Assembly: GCF_003860125.1 (NCBI RefSeq)
Contig: NZ_RQYL01000002.1
Span: forward strand, 62,001-126,000
Length of the DNA stretch: 64,000 nucleotides
Reading direction: 5' to 3'
DNA from: Fretibacterium sp. OH1220_COT-178
GTDB taxonomy: Bacteria; Synergistota; Synergistia; Synergistales; Aminobacteriaceae
Made by a program: the position numbers and the translations under genes
Part shown: one piece after another, positions 1 to 10,508 of the stretch
Layout: each line of letters begins with the position of its first letter
How positions within the stretch are numbered: position 1 is the stretch's first letter
The notes under the pieces: generated by a model
Seen by the model: the letters and a program-made list of their open reading frames with translations, nothing else
Told to the model about the DNA's origin: nothing
Databases searched by the model: none

Positions 1-773
1 ATCTCCTCGGGCGTGTTGGGGAAAAAATATCCCAAGGACATATTGATGGCACGAACGCCCTCGAACTGGTGTCCCGCGATGTCGTTCAGAGCATCCACAA
101 TAAAATTGGTACTTCCCTTCTTGTTGACGCCCATAACCTTCATGGCCGCTACCCTCGCCCCCGGCGTCACTCCGGTGACATCCAATTTTCCGTCGGCGAC
201 GGCCACACTGGAAACGAACGTTCCGTGTCCGTTGTAGTCCTGCCACTCGGGCATTCCAGCATCCCCGGGCTCATCGAGATAAGCGCGGCTGAGGGAGTAG
301 TCGATCAGATGCCCGAGAGGCCCCTGGGAATCGATCCCCGTGTCGAGCACGTAAACGACCTGTCCGCTCACGTCGACATCGGCAAGAGGAGCATCGATCA
401 TTTCCGTATTGAAGTTGTTGGCCCTCTTGGCGGCAATCTCCGCCCCCGTCCCGTAGATGGGCCGGTCGAAGGCCACGCCGCCGACATTCGCGTCCTTGGC
501 CAACGCCTCGGCAAACGCCTTCTCGTCGCCCACGGGCCGCATCAGGGCGAGGACCTCGCCGTCCAGAACCAAATTCTCGTACACCTTGACGACCATGCCC
601 CCGGCGCCCGCCGCCGTCATGGTCGCGGCCATCGTGCGGGCCGACTCCGCGCCGGCCGTGCTCACCGTTCCGGGCACGACCTTCGGAGCCTTCATACGGA
701 CGATGACGTCCCCGAACGCCGCGGATACGAACAGCACCGACAAGAGGAAACCCAAGCCCAACAAACGTTTCAT
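1..773 (-). CDS. Subtilisin-like S8 serine peptidase, exported (3' end off window)
   Basis: The reverse strand encodes about 257 residues that run off the left edge of the window. The start is an ATG at 773 behind a GAGGAGGA ribosome site. The first ~21 residues (MKRLLGLGFLLSVLFVSAAFG) form a signal peptide, so the enzyme should act outside the cytoplasm. A prodomain-like stretch follows to about residue 115. Two of the three catalytic motifs of the subtilase family are visible: Asp in VYVLDTGID (about residue 144) and His in NGHGTFVSS (about residue 183), followed by the conserved INMSLGY strand. The catalytic Ser block must lie outside the window. Subtilases of this type hydrolyse peptide bonds for nutrition or processing; the substrate cannot be read here. 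It is transcribed away from the ankyrin gene's end, about 110 bases upstream, and could share its transcript. Confidence 0.9.
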   Translation of the reverse strand, partial: MKRLLGLGFLLSVLFVSAAFGDVIVRMKAPKVVPGTVSTAGAESARTMAATMTAAGAGGMVVKVYENLVLDGEVLALMRPVGDEKAFAEALAKDANVGGVAFDRPIYGTGAEIAAKRANNFNTEMIDAPLADVDVSGQVVYVLDTGIDSQGPLGHLIDYSLSRAYLDEPGDAGMPEWQDYNGHGTFVSSVAVADGKLDVTGVTPGARVAAMKVMGVNKKGSTNFIVDALNDIAGHQFEGVRAINMSLGYFFPNTPEE

Positions 774-885
774 GAAAAATCCTCCTCCTCGCACCAGCAG
801 AATAAAATGTGCCGCCATGGAAGCAAAACCCATCAACAGCCCTCGACGCGAACCGCTCCGTGTCTCCCCCGGCGGCCCCCCACCC

Positions 886-1758
886 TCAGCGGGAGCTCAA
901 CCGTTTCAGCACCCTTTTCAGCGCCGGGACGTCCTTGGCGTAGTCCAGCGGCGTCTGGCCGAACTGGTCCTTGATCCGTGGGTCGGCCCCCGCGTCCAGC
1001 AGGACCTCGACCATCGCGGGGGACTGCGACCGAAGCGCCGCGCAGCTCAGGGCCGTCATGCCCATGTCGTTCTGGGCGTCCACCCTGGCCCCGGCCCGGA
1101 TCAGCTCCGTCACGATCTCCAGATTGGAGGACGCGGAGGCGGCCAGCATCAAAGCCGTCATCGACATCGCAAAATCGCCCTTCAGCTTCAGCGCCTTCAG
1201 CGACTCGACCTTGGAGAGGTCTATCGGCATGCGCACGGCGGCATTGGGGTTGGCGCCGGCCTTCAGCAGGGCACGGACAACCGAGGGCTCGCCGTTCTTG
1301 ATGATCGCCCCGATGAGGATGGAGACGGGAGATATCTCCTCCGTTATGCCGACGCTGGCGTTGGGGTCGGCTCCCGCCTCCAGCAAGAGCGTCACATGGC
1401 GGGGGTCCCGCTGCATCACAGCCGCGAGAAACAGCGCCGTAATTCCCTTGTTCGCCACGGCATTGACGTCCGCACCGCGCTTCAGCAGCAGGGAGAGGAC
1501 CTGGGGGGACGAGTTCCTGCCGGCGGCCACCATCAGCGCGGTCATCCCGTTGGACGCCCTCGAGTTGGGGTCCGCGCCGCCATCCAGAGCCCGCTCCACG
1601 TCCGCCGCGGAGCCCCTCTGGCAGACGTTCAGAAACGTCGTGTCCGCCCGCGCAGGCCCGACGCAGGACAGAAGCAACAGCGCCAGAACCCACAGGCCAT
1701 TCCTCAATCCCGTCCGCATGAAACCTTGCCGCCGCTTCGCCGCTCCCAACGACCTCAT
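886..1758 (-). CDS. Exported ankyrin-repeat protein
   Basis: This is a protein of about 290 residues. I chose ATG 1758 because it sits 9 bases after a GGGAGGG ribosome site; an ATG at 1719 and one at 1791 are alternatives. The N-terminus carries a hydrophobic export segment (LWVLALLLLSCVGPARA) that could be cleaved after Ala or lipidated at the Cys in LLSC. The rest is five to six ankyrin units with the typical TALMVAA...LLLKRGADVNA pattern, ending in a TPLDYAKD capping repeat. Ankyrin repeats bind other proteins, and here they would do so in the envelope or outside the cell. The partner is unknown. The gene lies directly upstream of the exported subtilase on the same strand, so an inhibitor or chaperone role for that peptidase is possible but unsupported. 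Confidence 0.85.
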   Translation of the reverse strand: MRSLGAAKRRQGFMRTGLRNGLWVLALLLLSCVGPARADTTFLNVCQRGSAADVERALDGGADPNSRASNGMTALMVAAGRNSSPQVLSLLLKRGADVNAVANKGITALFLAAVMQRDPRHVTLLLEAGADPNASVGITEEISPVSILIGAIIKNGEPSVVRALLKAGANPNAAVRMPIDLSKVESLKALKLKGDFAMSMTALMLAASASSNLEIVTELIRAGARVDAQNDMGMTALSCAALRSQSPAMVEVLLDAGADPRIKDQFGQTPLDYAKDVPALKRVLKRLSSR

Positions 1759-1824
1759 TTCCGCATCCCTCCCGACAGATTTGTACTCCAAAAGGGGCGT
1801 CGCATCCCCCTCTTATCGCCTGCT

Positions 1825-1852
1825 ATTTTAGGAGCGGCATAAAATTTTTCAA
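1825..1852 (-). promoter_or_regulatory. Sigma-70-type promoter of the ankyrin gene
   Basis: Reading the reverse strand, TTGAAA (1852-1847) and TAAAAT (1830-1825) are separated by 16 bases, about 70 bases upstream of the chosen ankyrin start. Both hexamers are close to consensus. Confidence 0.55.
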
Positions 1853-1980
1853 ATGCGTCTGATCGGATTCTTTCGCCGGCTCCCCCCGCATGCGCCCGCC
1901 CGCTTGTAAAAATGCGCGGCCCGGTATATTCTGAATTGCACGCGGGAAACACGCCAACCCCGAATCGAGGAGGCCTGGAG

Positions 1981-4536
1981 ATGTCGGACATTCACCCCTT
2001 CCCCACACCGGAACAGAGACGGGCGATGGAGAAACGGTGCCGCTGGCTGCAGAAGTCCCGAAAAATTCTGGAGCGCCGCCTGGCGTTTTACGTCCGCACC
2101 TACAACCAGGTGGAGTTCGACGACCCCTTGGGACGCCGCGAGGCGATGGGCGAGCTGCTGAACGACGATCCCAGCCTCCGCATCCCCGCCCTCTCCGGGC
2201 TCGTCTTTCATGGAACGACCCCCCTGTGGAACCAGTTCGACATCGCCGTCGTCATGGACCGCAACCAGTCGAACATCTCGCGGACCCTGAAGGAGATCAA
2301 GGACGGGGACAAGTATCCGGAGGACTGGAAGCGGCGCCTGGCGGAATGCACCCACGAGGCGGACGGCAAGACGGCCGGCTACGACGAGCGCGTCTTTGCC
2401 CTGCTCCTGGACTGCCAGGAGGAGGACTACCTCCAGCGCCTCCTCTCGCCCCGCCGGGGCTCCGGCCCCCGCACGCCCGAGGAGGCGGCGCGGATCCGCC
2501 GTTACTGGGAGGAGGAGAAGAGGAGGGCCGAAGCGGATATCGACCTCTTGGGCCTTACGGATCGGGATGTCTGGGAGCTGCATCCGAACACCGAGGACCG
2601 GACCGATACGGAGCTCCCCAGCCTGAAGGACGCCTTCATGGAACTGCTGCGCGGAATGGCGCGCTGGAAGGGCGCCTGGGCCATCGCCACGCTCTTCTCG
2701 ATATACACGGAGCTGTCCACCTTCTTTCACAACCTCTACGCCTGGTTTCCCCTGATCTCCCTGGCCGTCGTCGTCCTTTGCATCCTGTTGCTGCGGCGCC
2801 GGGCCTCGGGCACGTCCCTCTGGCGCTCCGTCGGCTCCACCGCGCTCCTGATCCTGAGCATATGGACCGTCTGTTTCGTCGGGCGCGGATTCTCCGTGGA
2901 GAACCCCAGCCTCCTGACCCGGCTCCCCCTGATGGAAAAACTTCAGGAGGGGATCGCCAAACTGGAGGGCATCGAGGCACGGCGCAGCGCTCAGACCAAG
3001 GCTCTGCTGGAGGAAGCCCTGAACGTGACCGACGCCTTTTTGCTGGAGCGGCGCGGGAACGACACGCCCGTATCGGACACGGAATACCAGCAGATGCTCC
3101 GGCGCACCGAGGTCCGGGAGGTCCCCGAGCCCCTTTGGTCCCTCCGCTGCGCGCTGCGCGTCAACGAGGCCCGAATCTATCTCGATTGGGCGGTCGACGA
3201 TTATCGGTCGGGCCTGACGAAGCTCCGGACGGCGGAGCGGCTGCTGCTGCAAAGCCGGGCCGAACTGGAGGCGCCCGACCGGCGGAGCCCCGAAGGAGAC
3301 GAGCTCAGAGGCCGGATCGCCTCCGTATTCGCAAGCGTTCTCTTTGCCGGCCTGGAACGCGGCCTGTGGGAGGGGCGCGCGGACGAGGCCATCCGTGCCG
3401 CCGAGGAAGCGGCTGCGCTTTTTAGGGACCGGAGGCCGTTGGAGGCGATAGCGGCGCTGGAGACGCGTTCGCACCTTTACTGTTTCCGCGCGGGACTGGC
3501 CATCGACCCGGACTCCGGGGACCTGAGGCGCGCCGAGGCCGCAGCTGAAGAGGGGCTCGTCCTTTCCTCCCGGAACGAAAACTTTCTGCATCCCGCGCTC
3601 TCCCTGGCGCTGGGGCTCGCCATGGCCGCCGGAGACCGGAACGAGGAGGCCGTCCGAGCCTTCCGGGACGGCATACGGCACACGGACATGCAGTTTCAAC
3701 CCAACCTGTACGTCGCGCTCTCCGCGGCGCTGGCGGAATCCTGCGCCGCGATGCACCTGGAGAGGGAGGACCCCGACTCGCGCATGGAGGCCGAGGAGGC
3801 CCTGTCGGCAGCGATCGGCGTCCTCAATCGCCACGCCCACATGACCTCCGACGCCTTCCTTCAGTTCGCCCTGGCACGGGCATCGACGGCCGTGGGGCTG
3901 GCGACGGGCTCCCGACAGGAGCTCGACAGGGCACTGGACGCCGTAGACCGGGTCCTGGAGATCTGGACGTTCACCCCCTACACCTCCAACCACATACAGG
4001 CGACCTACACCAAAGCCCTGATCCTGACGAGCTCCGCACTCATTCCTCAAAAGCACGAGGATTTCGGCAAGCTGGAGAAGGAGGGAAGCGAAATGGATTC
4101 TCCGCTTGGAGACCTCGTCCGCAATGCGGCGCGCGAGGCACGCCGGCGGCGTACACTCATGGATCGTGCAACCGGCATGAAAGCCCTGCAGAAGGCCGTG
4201 GAAATCCTGGAGAAGATAGCCTATTACGACCGCACCAATCCGACCCTGTCGCAGAAGTGCGCCGCGGATCTGTTCAACGCGTACATGGTCCTGGCGGAAT
4301 CTCACGCCATCGCGGGCGCCATGAGGACGCTGCACGGCGAGCCGGGGGGCGGGGACCATTACGCCGCCTCCGCAAAGGCCATCGGACGCGCTCGAGAAGT
4401 GGCCGGGGGACAAGGTGCGGATAGGATATTGCGCGCGGAGAAATTCCTTAGAGAGTCCCGGCTGAAGGCCGGAGTGGCGGAAATGCTGATGTCCCTGACG
4501 GGAAAAAGTTCGGAGGACCTCATCGGGGACCGGTAG
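1981..4536 (+). CDS. Large hypothetical membrane protein with N-terminal helix-turn-helix-like region and helical repeats
   Basis: This protein of about 851 residues is not one I recognise as a family. The start is ATG 1981 behind GAGGAGG. Residues 1-~110 are charged and include HGTTPLWNQFDIAVVMDRNQ and SNISRTLKEI, which reads like a winged-helix or helix-turn-helix segment. Two hydrophobic segments follow near residues 240-310 (FPLISLAVVVLCILLLRRR and TALLILSIWTVCFVG). The C-terminal ~530 residues are Ala/Leu/Glu-rich amphipathic helices that look like degenerate TPR or SEL1-type solenoid repeats. The likely topology is a cytoplasmic N-domain, a two-segment anchor and a large repeat domain. 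This suggests a signalling or scaffolding protein. A 932-residue open frame on the other strand is its shadow. Confidence 0.8.
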   Translation: MSDIHPFPTPEQRRAMEKRCRWLQKSRKILERRLAFYVRTYNQVEFDDPLGRREAMGELLNDDPSLRIPALSGLVFHGTTPLWNQFDIAVVMDRNQSNISRTLKEIKDGDKYPEDWKRRLAECTHEADGKTAGYDERVFALLLDCQEEDYLQRLLSPRRGSGPRTPEEAARIRRYWEEEKRRAEADIDLLGLTDRDVWELHPNTEDRTDTELPSLKDAFMELLRGMARWKGAWAIATLFSIYTELSTFFHNLYAWFPLISLAVVVLCILLLRRRASGTSLWRSVGSTALLILSIWTVCFVGRGFSVENPSLLTRLPLMEKLQEGIAKLEGIEARRSAQTKALLEEALNVTDAFLLERRGNDTPVSDTEYQQMLRRTEVREVPEPLWSLRCALRVNEARIYLDWAVDDYRSGLTKLRTAERLLLQSRAELEAPDRRSPEGDELRGRIASVFASVLFAGLERGLWEGRADEAIRAAEEAAALFRDRRPLEAIAALETRSHLYCFRAGLAIDPDSGDLRRAEAAAEEGLVLSSRNENFLHPALSLALGLAMAAGDRNEEAVRAFRDGIRHTDMQFQPNLYVALSAALAESCAAMHLEREDPDSRMEAEEALSAAIGVLNRHAHMTSDAFLQFALARASTAVGLATGSRQELDRALDAVDRVLEIWTFTPYTSNHIQATYTKALILTSSALIPQKHEDFGKLEKEGSEMDSPLGDLVRNAAREARRRRTLMDRATGMKALQKAVEILEKIAYYDRTNPTLSQKCAADLFNAYMVLAESHAIAGAMRTLHGEPGGGDHYAASAKAIGRAREVAGGQGADRILRAEKFLRESRLKAGVAEMLMSLTGKSSEDLIGDR

Positions 4537-4609
4537 GTCTGCTCGTCCCCGCGTCCGGCGGAATTTCCCGCCGAATTGCCGCTTTCTGCCCCGGGATGTG
4601 CCGTCGTAC

Positions 4610-4638
4610 TTGTCAAACTCTTTTTTGCATGGTAGAAT
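4610..4638 (+). promoter_or_regulatory. Promoter of the met operon
   Basis: TTGTCA (4610-4615) and TAGAAT (4633-4638) are separated by exactly 17 bases. Transcription would begin around 4645, just before the S-box leader. Confidence 0.75.
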
Positions 4639-4656
4639 TTCTGCCACAATCGAATA

Positions 4657-4750
4657 CCGTTTATCAAGAGCATGGGGAGAGAGTCAGCTCGATGATCCTG
4701 CGCCAACCTGTCCGATATCGGTCAAGGTGGTCCCGCTGACAGCGATAAGT
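4657..4750 (+). promoter_or_regulatory. SAM-I (S-box) riboswitch
   Basis: The leader has the S-box core in order: P1 strand TTATCAAGAG at 4661, the GGGGAGAGAGT stretch, a GATGA...GCCAACC block (4690-4709), AAGGTGGTCC, and the closing P1 strand GATAAG at 4744 that pairs with TTATC. It lies between a good promoter and an intrinsic terminator and precedes metF. In this family SAM binding stabilises the aptamer and lets the terminator form, shutting off methionine genes. Here it would control metF, the reactivation protein and metH together. Confidence 0.88.
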
Positions 4751-4775
4751 GGAGAGTCGCCGCTTTATGCGATAT

Positions 4776-4808
4776 GCCGCCTTGTTCGCAGGGCGGCTTT
4801 TTTATTTT
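4776..4808 (+). terminator. Riboswitch-controlled intrinsic terminator
   Basis: A nine-pair stem (5' arm GCCGCCTTG, 3' arm CAGGGCGGC, one G-U pair) closes on a TTCG tetraloop and is followed by a T-rich run. It ends about 20 bases before the metF start, as expected for transcription attenuation by the S-box aptamer just upstream. Confidence 0.9.
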
Positions 4809-4828
4809 CAGTAGGACGGAGGAACGTC

Positions 4829-5701
4829 ATGAAGGATTTTTTCAATCTGCCGACGCCCAGCTATACGTTCGAGATCTTTCCCCCCAAGGGGTCGGACAAT
4901 CTTGCGGGCACTTACGCCACGGTGGACGCCCTGGCCAGCCTCAGCCCGGACCTGATCAGCGTCACCTACGGCGCGGGCGGGACCAGCCGAGACAACACGC
5001 TCTGCATCGCATCCGGCATCCAGAACCGGTACGACATCTGGGGCCTGGCTCATCTGACCTGCGTCGGCAGTACGAAGGAGAACATCGGCCAGATCCTCGA
5101 CGAGCTTCGGGACAACGGCGTCCGCAACGTCCTGGCCCTGAGGGGCGACCTGAAGGAGCCCTCCGACCTCGGAGAGTTCCGCCACGCCTCCGACCTGATC
5201 ACCTTCATAAAGGAGCGCGAGGGATTCCATGTATTCGCCGCCTGCTACCCCGAAAAGCACCTCGAGGCCCCCAGCCCCGAGGAGGACCTGTTCCGTCTCA
5301 AGGAAAAATCGGACCTCGGCGTGGACGCCCTGATATCCCAGCTGTTCTTCGACAACGACGTCTTCTGCCGCTTCCGGGACAGGGCCCGCGCCGCCGGCGT
5401 GACGGCTCCCATGATCGCGGGCATCATGCCGATCACATCCGCCACGCAGATCGACAAGATGATCACGATGTGCGGCGCCACGGTGCCCGAGCGCGTCCGC
5501 CGCTTCGTCGGGGCCTACGGGCACAACAGCCGCGCCCTCAAGGAGGCGGGCATCGCCTACGCGACCGAGCAGATCATCGACCTCCTGGCCCGCGGCGTCG
5601 ACGGAATCCACCTCTACACCATGAACCAGGCGGACGTCGTCCGCCATATCGACGAGAACATCAGGGGCATCCTCTACTCCACTCGGGTGAAAAGGAACTG
5701 A
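4829..5701 (+). CDS. metF: Methylenetetrahydrofolate reductase
   Basis: The protein has 290 residues, the usual length for short bacterial MetF. ATG 4829 follows GGACGGAGGAAC. It reduces 5,10-methylene-THF to 5-methyl-THF, the methyl donor for MetH. Visible family blocks are TFEIFPPKG near the N-terminus, VTYGAGGTSRDNT, HLTCVGS, NVLALRGD, FHVFAACYPEKH, ALISQLFFDNDVFCRF and IAGIMPITSATQ. The FAD-binding (beta/alpha)8 barrel appears complete. There is no NAD-binding extension, so the electron donor is not evident; in anaerobes it is often ferredoxin or a partner subunit. It is first in the S-box-controlled operon. It may also take methyl groups delivered to folate by the corrinoid island at 10.5 kb, which is an inference. 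Confidence 0.95.
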   Translation: MKDFFNLPTPSYTFEIFPPKGSDNLAGTYATVDALASLSPDLISVTYGAGGTSRDNTLCIASGIQNRYDIWGLAHLTCVGSTKENIGQILDELRDNGVRNVLALRGDLKEPSDLGEFRHASDLITFIKEREGFHVFAACYPEKHLEAPSPEEDLFRLKEKSDLGVDALISQLFFDNDVFCRFRDRARAAGVTAPMIAGIMPITSATQIDKMITMCGATVPERVRRFVGAYGHNSRALKEAGIAYATEQIIDLLARGVDGIHLYTMNQADVVRHIDENIRGILYSTRVKRN

Positions 5702-5709
5702 CCTCGGCG

Positions 5710-6367
5710 ATGCAGGCTGGCGCATCCATGGTCAACGACGCCCTGCGGTTCATGGGCGTCCCCCCGGAGGGCCGAGGCGGGGAACTGGCCGAAAAGGTCC
5801 TGCAGGCCTTCGAGGCACTGGAACGCTTCATTACGCCGCGTACCGTCTGGGGCCGTTTTTCGGTCAGCACGGAGGAGCGGGAAATCCTGCTGGCCGGCGA
5901 CATCCGCATCGGGAGCGCCGATCTCGCCCGGCTCATGGCGCATTCCCGCGAGTGCTGGGCCGTGGCCGTGACTCTGGGGCCCGAGACGGACCGACGGATC
6001 CTCCTGGCCCAAAAGAGGGACATGCTGGAGGGCATGGCGTTGGACGCCTGCGCCTCGGTTCGTGCCGACGCCCTTTGCGACGAGACCGAGAGGAAAATCC
6101 TCCAGGAGCTCCGGGAGGGGGAGTTCCCGACGATGCGCTTCAGCCCCGGCTACGGCGACGCGCCCCTGTCCGCATCGAAGGAGATCATCAATCTCCTGGA
6201 CGCGACGCGGCGCATCGGCCTGGCCATGACGCGCTCGTACATGATGACACCGGTGAAGTCCATCACCGCGCTGATCGGAATTTCGGATCGGAGGGAGGAC
6301 CGCGGCCGCAGCTGCGACCAATGCACGCTCGGCGCGGCCTGCCCCTATCGAAAAAGGGGAGAACGCT

Positions 6368-6378
<11 letters not shown>
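5710..6378 (+). CDS. Stand-alone MetH reactivation (activation-domain) protein
   Basis: The protein has about 222 residues; ATG 5710 lies 8 bases after the metF stop. It matches the SAM-binding activation domain that E. coli MetH carries at its C-terminus. Supporting blocks are VTLGPETDRRI, LEGMALDACASVRADALCDE, MRFSPGYGDAPLSASKEI and the late segment MTRSYMMTPVKSITALIGIS. Its job would be to reductively methylate oxidised cob(II)alamin on MetH using SAM. The neighbouring metH lacks this domain, so the split makes sense. The C-terminus has a four-Cys tail (CDQC, then two more Cys in the last 13 residues) that could bind a metal or Fe-S cluster. Its stop overlaps the metH start by 11 bases, implying translational coupling. 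A paralogue lies at 18768. Confidence 0.88.
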
Positions 6379-8797
<2,419 letters not shown>

Positions 8798-8815
8798 CAA
8801 GCCGAGTGTTCAAAA

Positions 8816-9631
8816 ATGACAGATCGGAACAAAATGCCTTTGCGCCAAGTTTACCTCCAAAGAAAAAATGGGGTGTATTTTGCGGATACCGGAATCACGA
8901 AAGATCTCTGGAAAATGTTGTTGAAAGATCCGGCCATTTTTACCCCCAGGTCCCTGGACATGATCGAAAAATGGTACGGCTCACCCAATTGCGAGGCAAC
9001 GTTCCAGGACGTTCAGGAACGCTATCCCGAGCAGTACGGCAACAAAAGACGATCCTGCTTTAACGGGATTATCGTAGGCCTGGGCAAACGCATAGGCAAA
9101 AGACTAAAAATAGAGGTCGTCAACAACATCTACTTGAACGGCAAAAACGCTTATTTCGTCATCATCGTTGATGGATGGTACGAGAAGGCAAAGGGCGGAG
9201 CGTTCGTCTGGAAGCTGAAGGACGAACTGGTCGAGGCACTCGACGAACTGAACTGTTTTCAGGATAGTCCTATCGGCGAGCCGCTGGAAACCATAGTGCC
9301 AACATCCGGTATAGAGGGTGCAAAAAAGCAGTATTACGTGACTCGTTACGAACGGAGCTCCAAGAACAGAAGAGCTGCGATTAGGCTTCATGGTACGACC
9401 TGCCAGATATGTGGATTCAATTTTGAAAACGCCTACGGGGTTTTGGGAAAGGATTTTATAGAGGTGCATCACGTCCATCCGCTGTCTTCACGAGATGAGG
9501 TCATTGAAATCGATCCCGGAAAAGACTTGATTTGCCTTTGCTCCAATTGTCACTCCATGATCCATCGCAATCCTTCTACAGTGCTTTCCCCTCAGGAACT
9601 TAAAGGAATCTTAGAGCAGTCGCAAGGCTAA
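8816..9631 (+). CDS. HNH endonuclease, probably horizontally acquired
   Basis: The protein has 271 residues; ATG 8816 has no clear ribosome site. The C-terminal ~80 residues form an HNH nuclease: a zinc-knuckle pair CQICGF and CSNCHSMIH flanking the catalytic EVHHVHPLSSR block. The N-terminal ~190 residues (for example YFADTGITKDLWKMLL, SCFNGIIVGLGKRIG, YFVIIVDGWYEKAK) look like a separate recognition domain that I cannot name. This layout is common in McrA-like and other stand-alone restriction nucleases that cut modified or foreign DNA. Its base composition is visibly more AT-rich than metH before it and the methyl-transfer genes after it. It sits next to a degraded insertion sequence, both signs of transfer. 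It follows metH by 18 bases but is unlikely to belong to that pathway. Confidence 0.85.
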   Translation: MTDRNKMPLRQVYLQRKNGVYFADTGITKDLWKMLLKDPAIFTPRSLDMIEKWYGSPNCEATFQDVQERYPEQYGNKRRSCFNGIIVGLGKRIGKRLKIEVVNNIYLNGKNAYFVIIVDGWYEKAKGGAFVWKLKDELVEALDELNCFQDSPIGEPLETIVPTSGIEGAKKQYYVTRYERSSKNRRAAIRLHGTTCQICGFNFENAYGVLGKDFIEVHHVHPLSSRDEVIEIDPGKDLICLCSNCHSMIHRNPSTVLSPQELKGILEQSQG

Positions 9632-9649
9632 AGCCGAAGAAAATAATCA

Positions 9650-10045
9650 GAACCACCGGCCCTGTAAGGGCCCCATACCGGCAGCCCTGACGGACCCTGA
9701 AGCCGCGCCGCCCGCAACTCCGTCTCCGGCTGCCCCTGAAGGGGCCCCTTATTTGTCTTTTCTTACCCTGTCCTTTTTCTTGACCCTGGTCCACCCTTGC
9801 GCTCACACAAGGTCCGGGTTATCTTGCCGATCTCCATTTTGTGTCGACCGTAGACTATCTGGCGGCGATACTTCCGCGCAAACACTATGTGATATTTACA
9901 ACTCCAGCTCGTGTGTGCCAAGGTTCCCTTGTCCGGCTTTTCCCTCCTGTATCGTGATGCGGATCGGCGTCCTCTCTCTTTACTCGAGGGAAAATAATTC
10001 TCATAGCTGGAAGATTTCTTATCCCCCGGCGGAGCCGGTGGGTCT
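9650..10045 (-). mobile_element. Degraded IS200/IS605-type element
   Basis: The reverse strand holds the N-terminal part of an IS200 TnpA (9790-9939), then a run of short perfect hairpins at 9655-9755: GGCCCT/AGGGCC around 9660 and GCCCCT/AGGGGC around 9735. Another hairpin, CCGGC-GGA-GCCGG, lies near 10026-10038 upstream of the tnpA remnant. IS200/IS605 elements have such hairpins at both ends instead of inverted repeats. The whole catalytic C-terminal half of tnpA is missing, so the element is dead unless mobilised in trans. Exact ends cannot be fixed by eye. Confidence 0.6.
9790..9939 (-). pseudogene. tnpA: Truncated IS200-family TnpA transposase
   Basis: Reverse-strand translation gives about 50 residues including LAHTSWSCKYHIVFARKYRR followed by QIVYGRHKMEIGKITRTLCERKG. 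This matches the start of IS200/IS605 Y1 transposases. An AGGAGG site lies just upstream, but the codon where the start would fall reads AAG, which fits a mutated ATG. The frame then departs from the family after CERKG. The HUH motif and the catalytic Tyr are absent. Confidence 0.75.
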
Positions 10046-10508
10046 CGAAAACACCAACCTGGAGCGTCCTTTCCGCAGGCCGCACAAGACGGGAATTTGG
10101 ACGTTTTTTCTCTGGCCTCCCGATTTTGCATCGACCTCTCTTACCGGCGCTTCTCCACGGAACTTGGGCAGAGAGAAGTTTTTCCGTCTTCTCCCTGTCG
10201 TGTCGCGACCATTTTATTTTCAGCTGCAAAAAAACTGCAAATAAATTTTGCCGTATCTCGCCGAGCACTCGACGCAATCCTCCTTCTTTTTGCATTTTTT
10301 TTGCACCCGTGTGTTAGCCTTCTTCTCGGTTCCGCAGCAACCGCCGTTTCCGGCCGCAAGCTTTGGCCTTCAGGAGCGATGCAAGCGTCAGCCGAGTCCG
10401 GAAAGCCGGATTTTCCGGGTCCGCGCCGAGAAACGACCTGATGCGGGGCGCGGAAAATCCCGCAGCAAAAGCACGAACACCGCTGAAAACATAAGGGGGT
10501 CATCGGGA
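10046..10508 (+). other. Non-coding leader of the methyl-transfer operon
   Basis: These ~460 bases contain no convincing gene. A T-rich stretch near 10275-10305, with TTGCAT at 10290 followed by a poor -10 candidate (TGTTAG near 10312), could be the operon promoter, but it is weak. I looked for a cobalamin-riboswitch B12 box and did not find one. The last 10 bases before the next start contain an AGGGGG ribosome site. Confidence 0.4.

Noticed and set aside
1849-4647. 932-residue open frame on the reverse strand
   Set aside because: It lies antisense to the gene at 1981, which has a ribosome site and membrane segments. The reverse product is Gly/Arg/Pro-rich with no domain, typical of high-GC shadows.
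10046-10508. Cobalamin riboswitch before the corrinoid operon
   Set aside because: No B12-box-like sequence or convincing multi-stem layout was found by eye.
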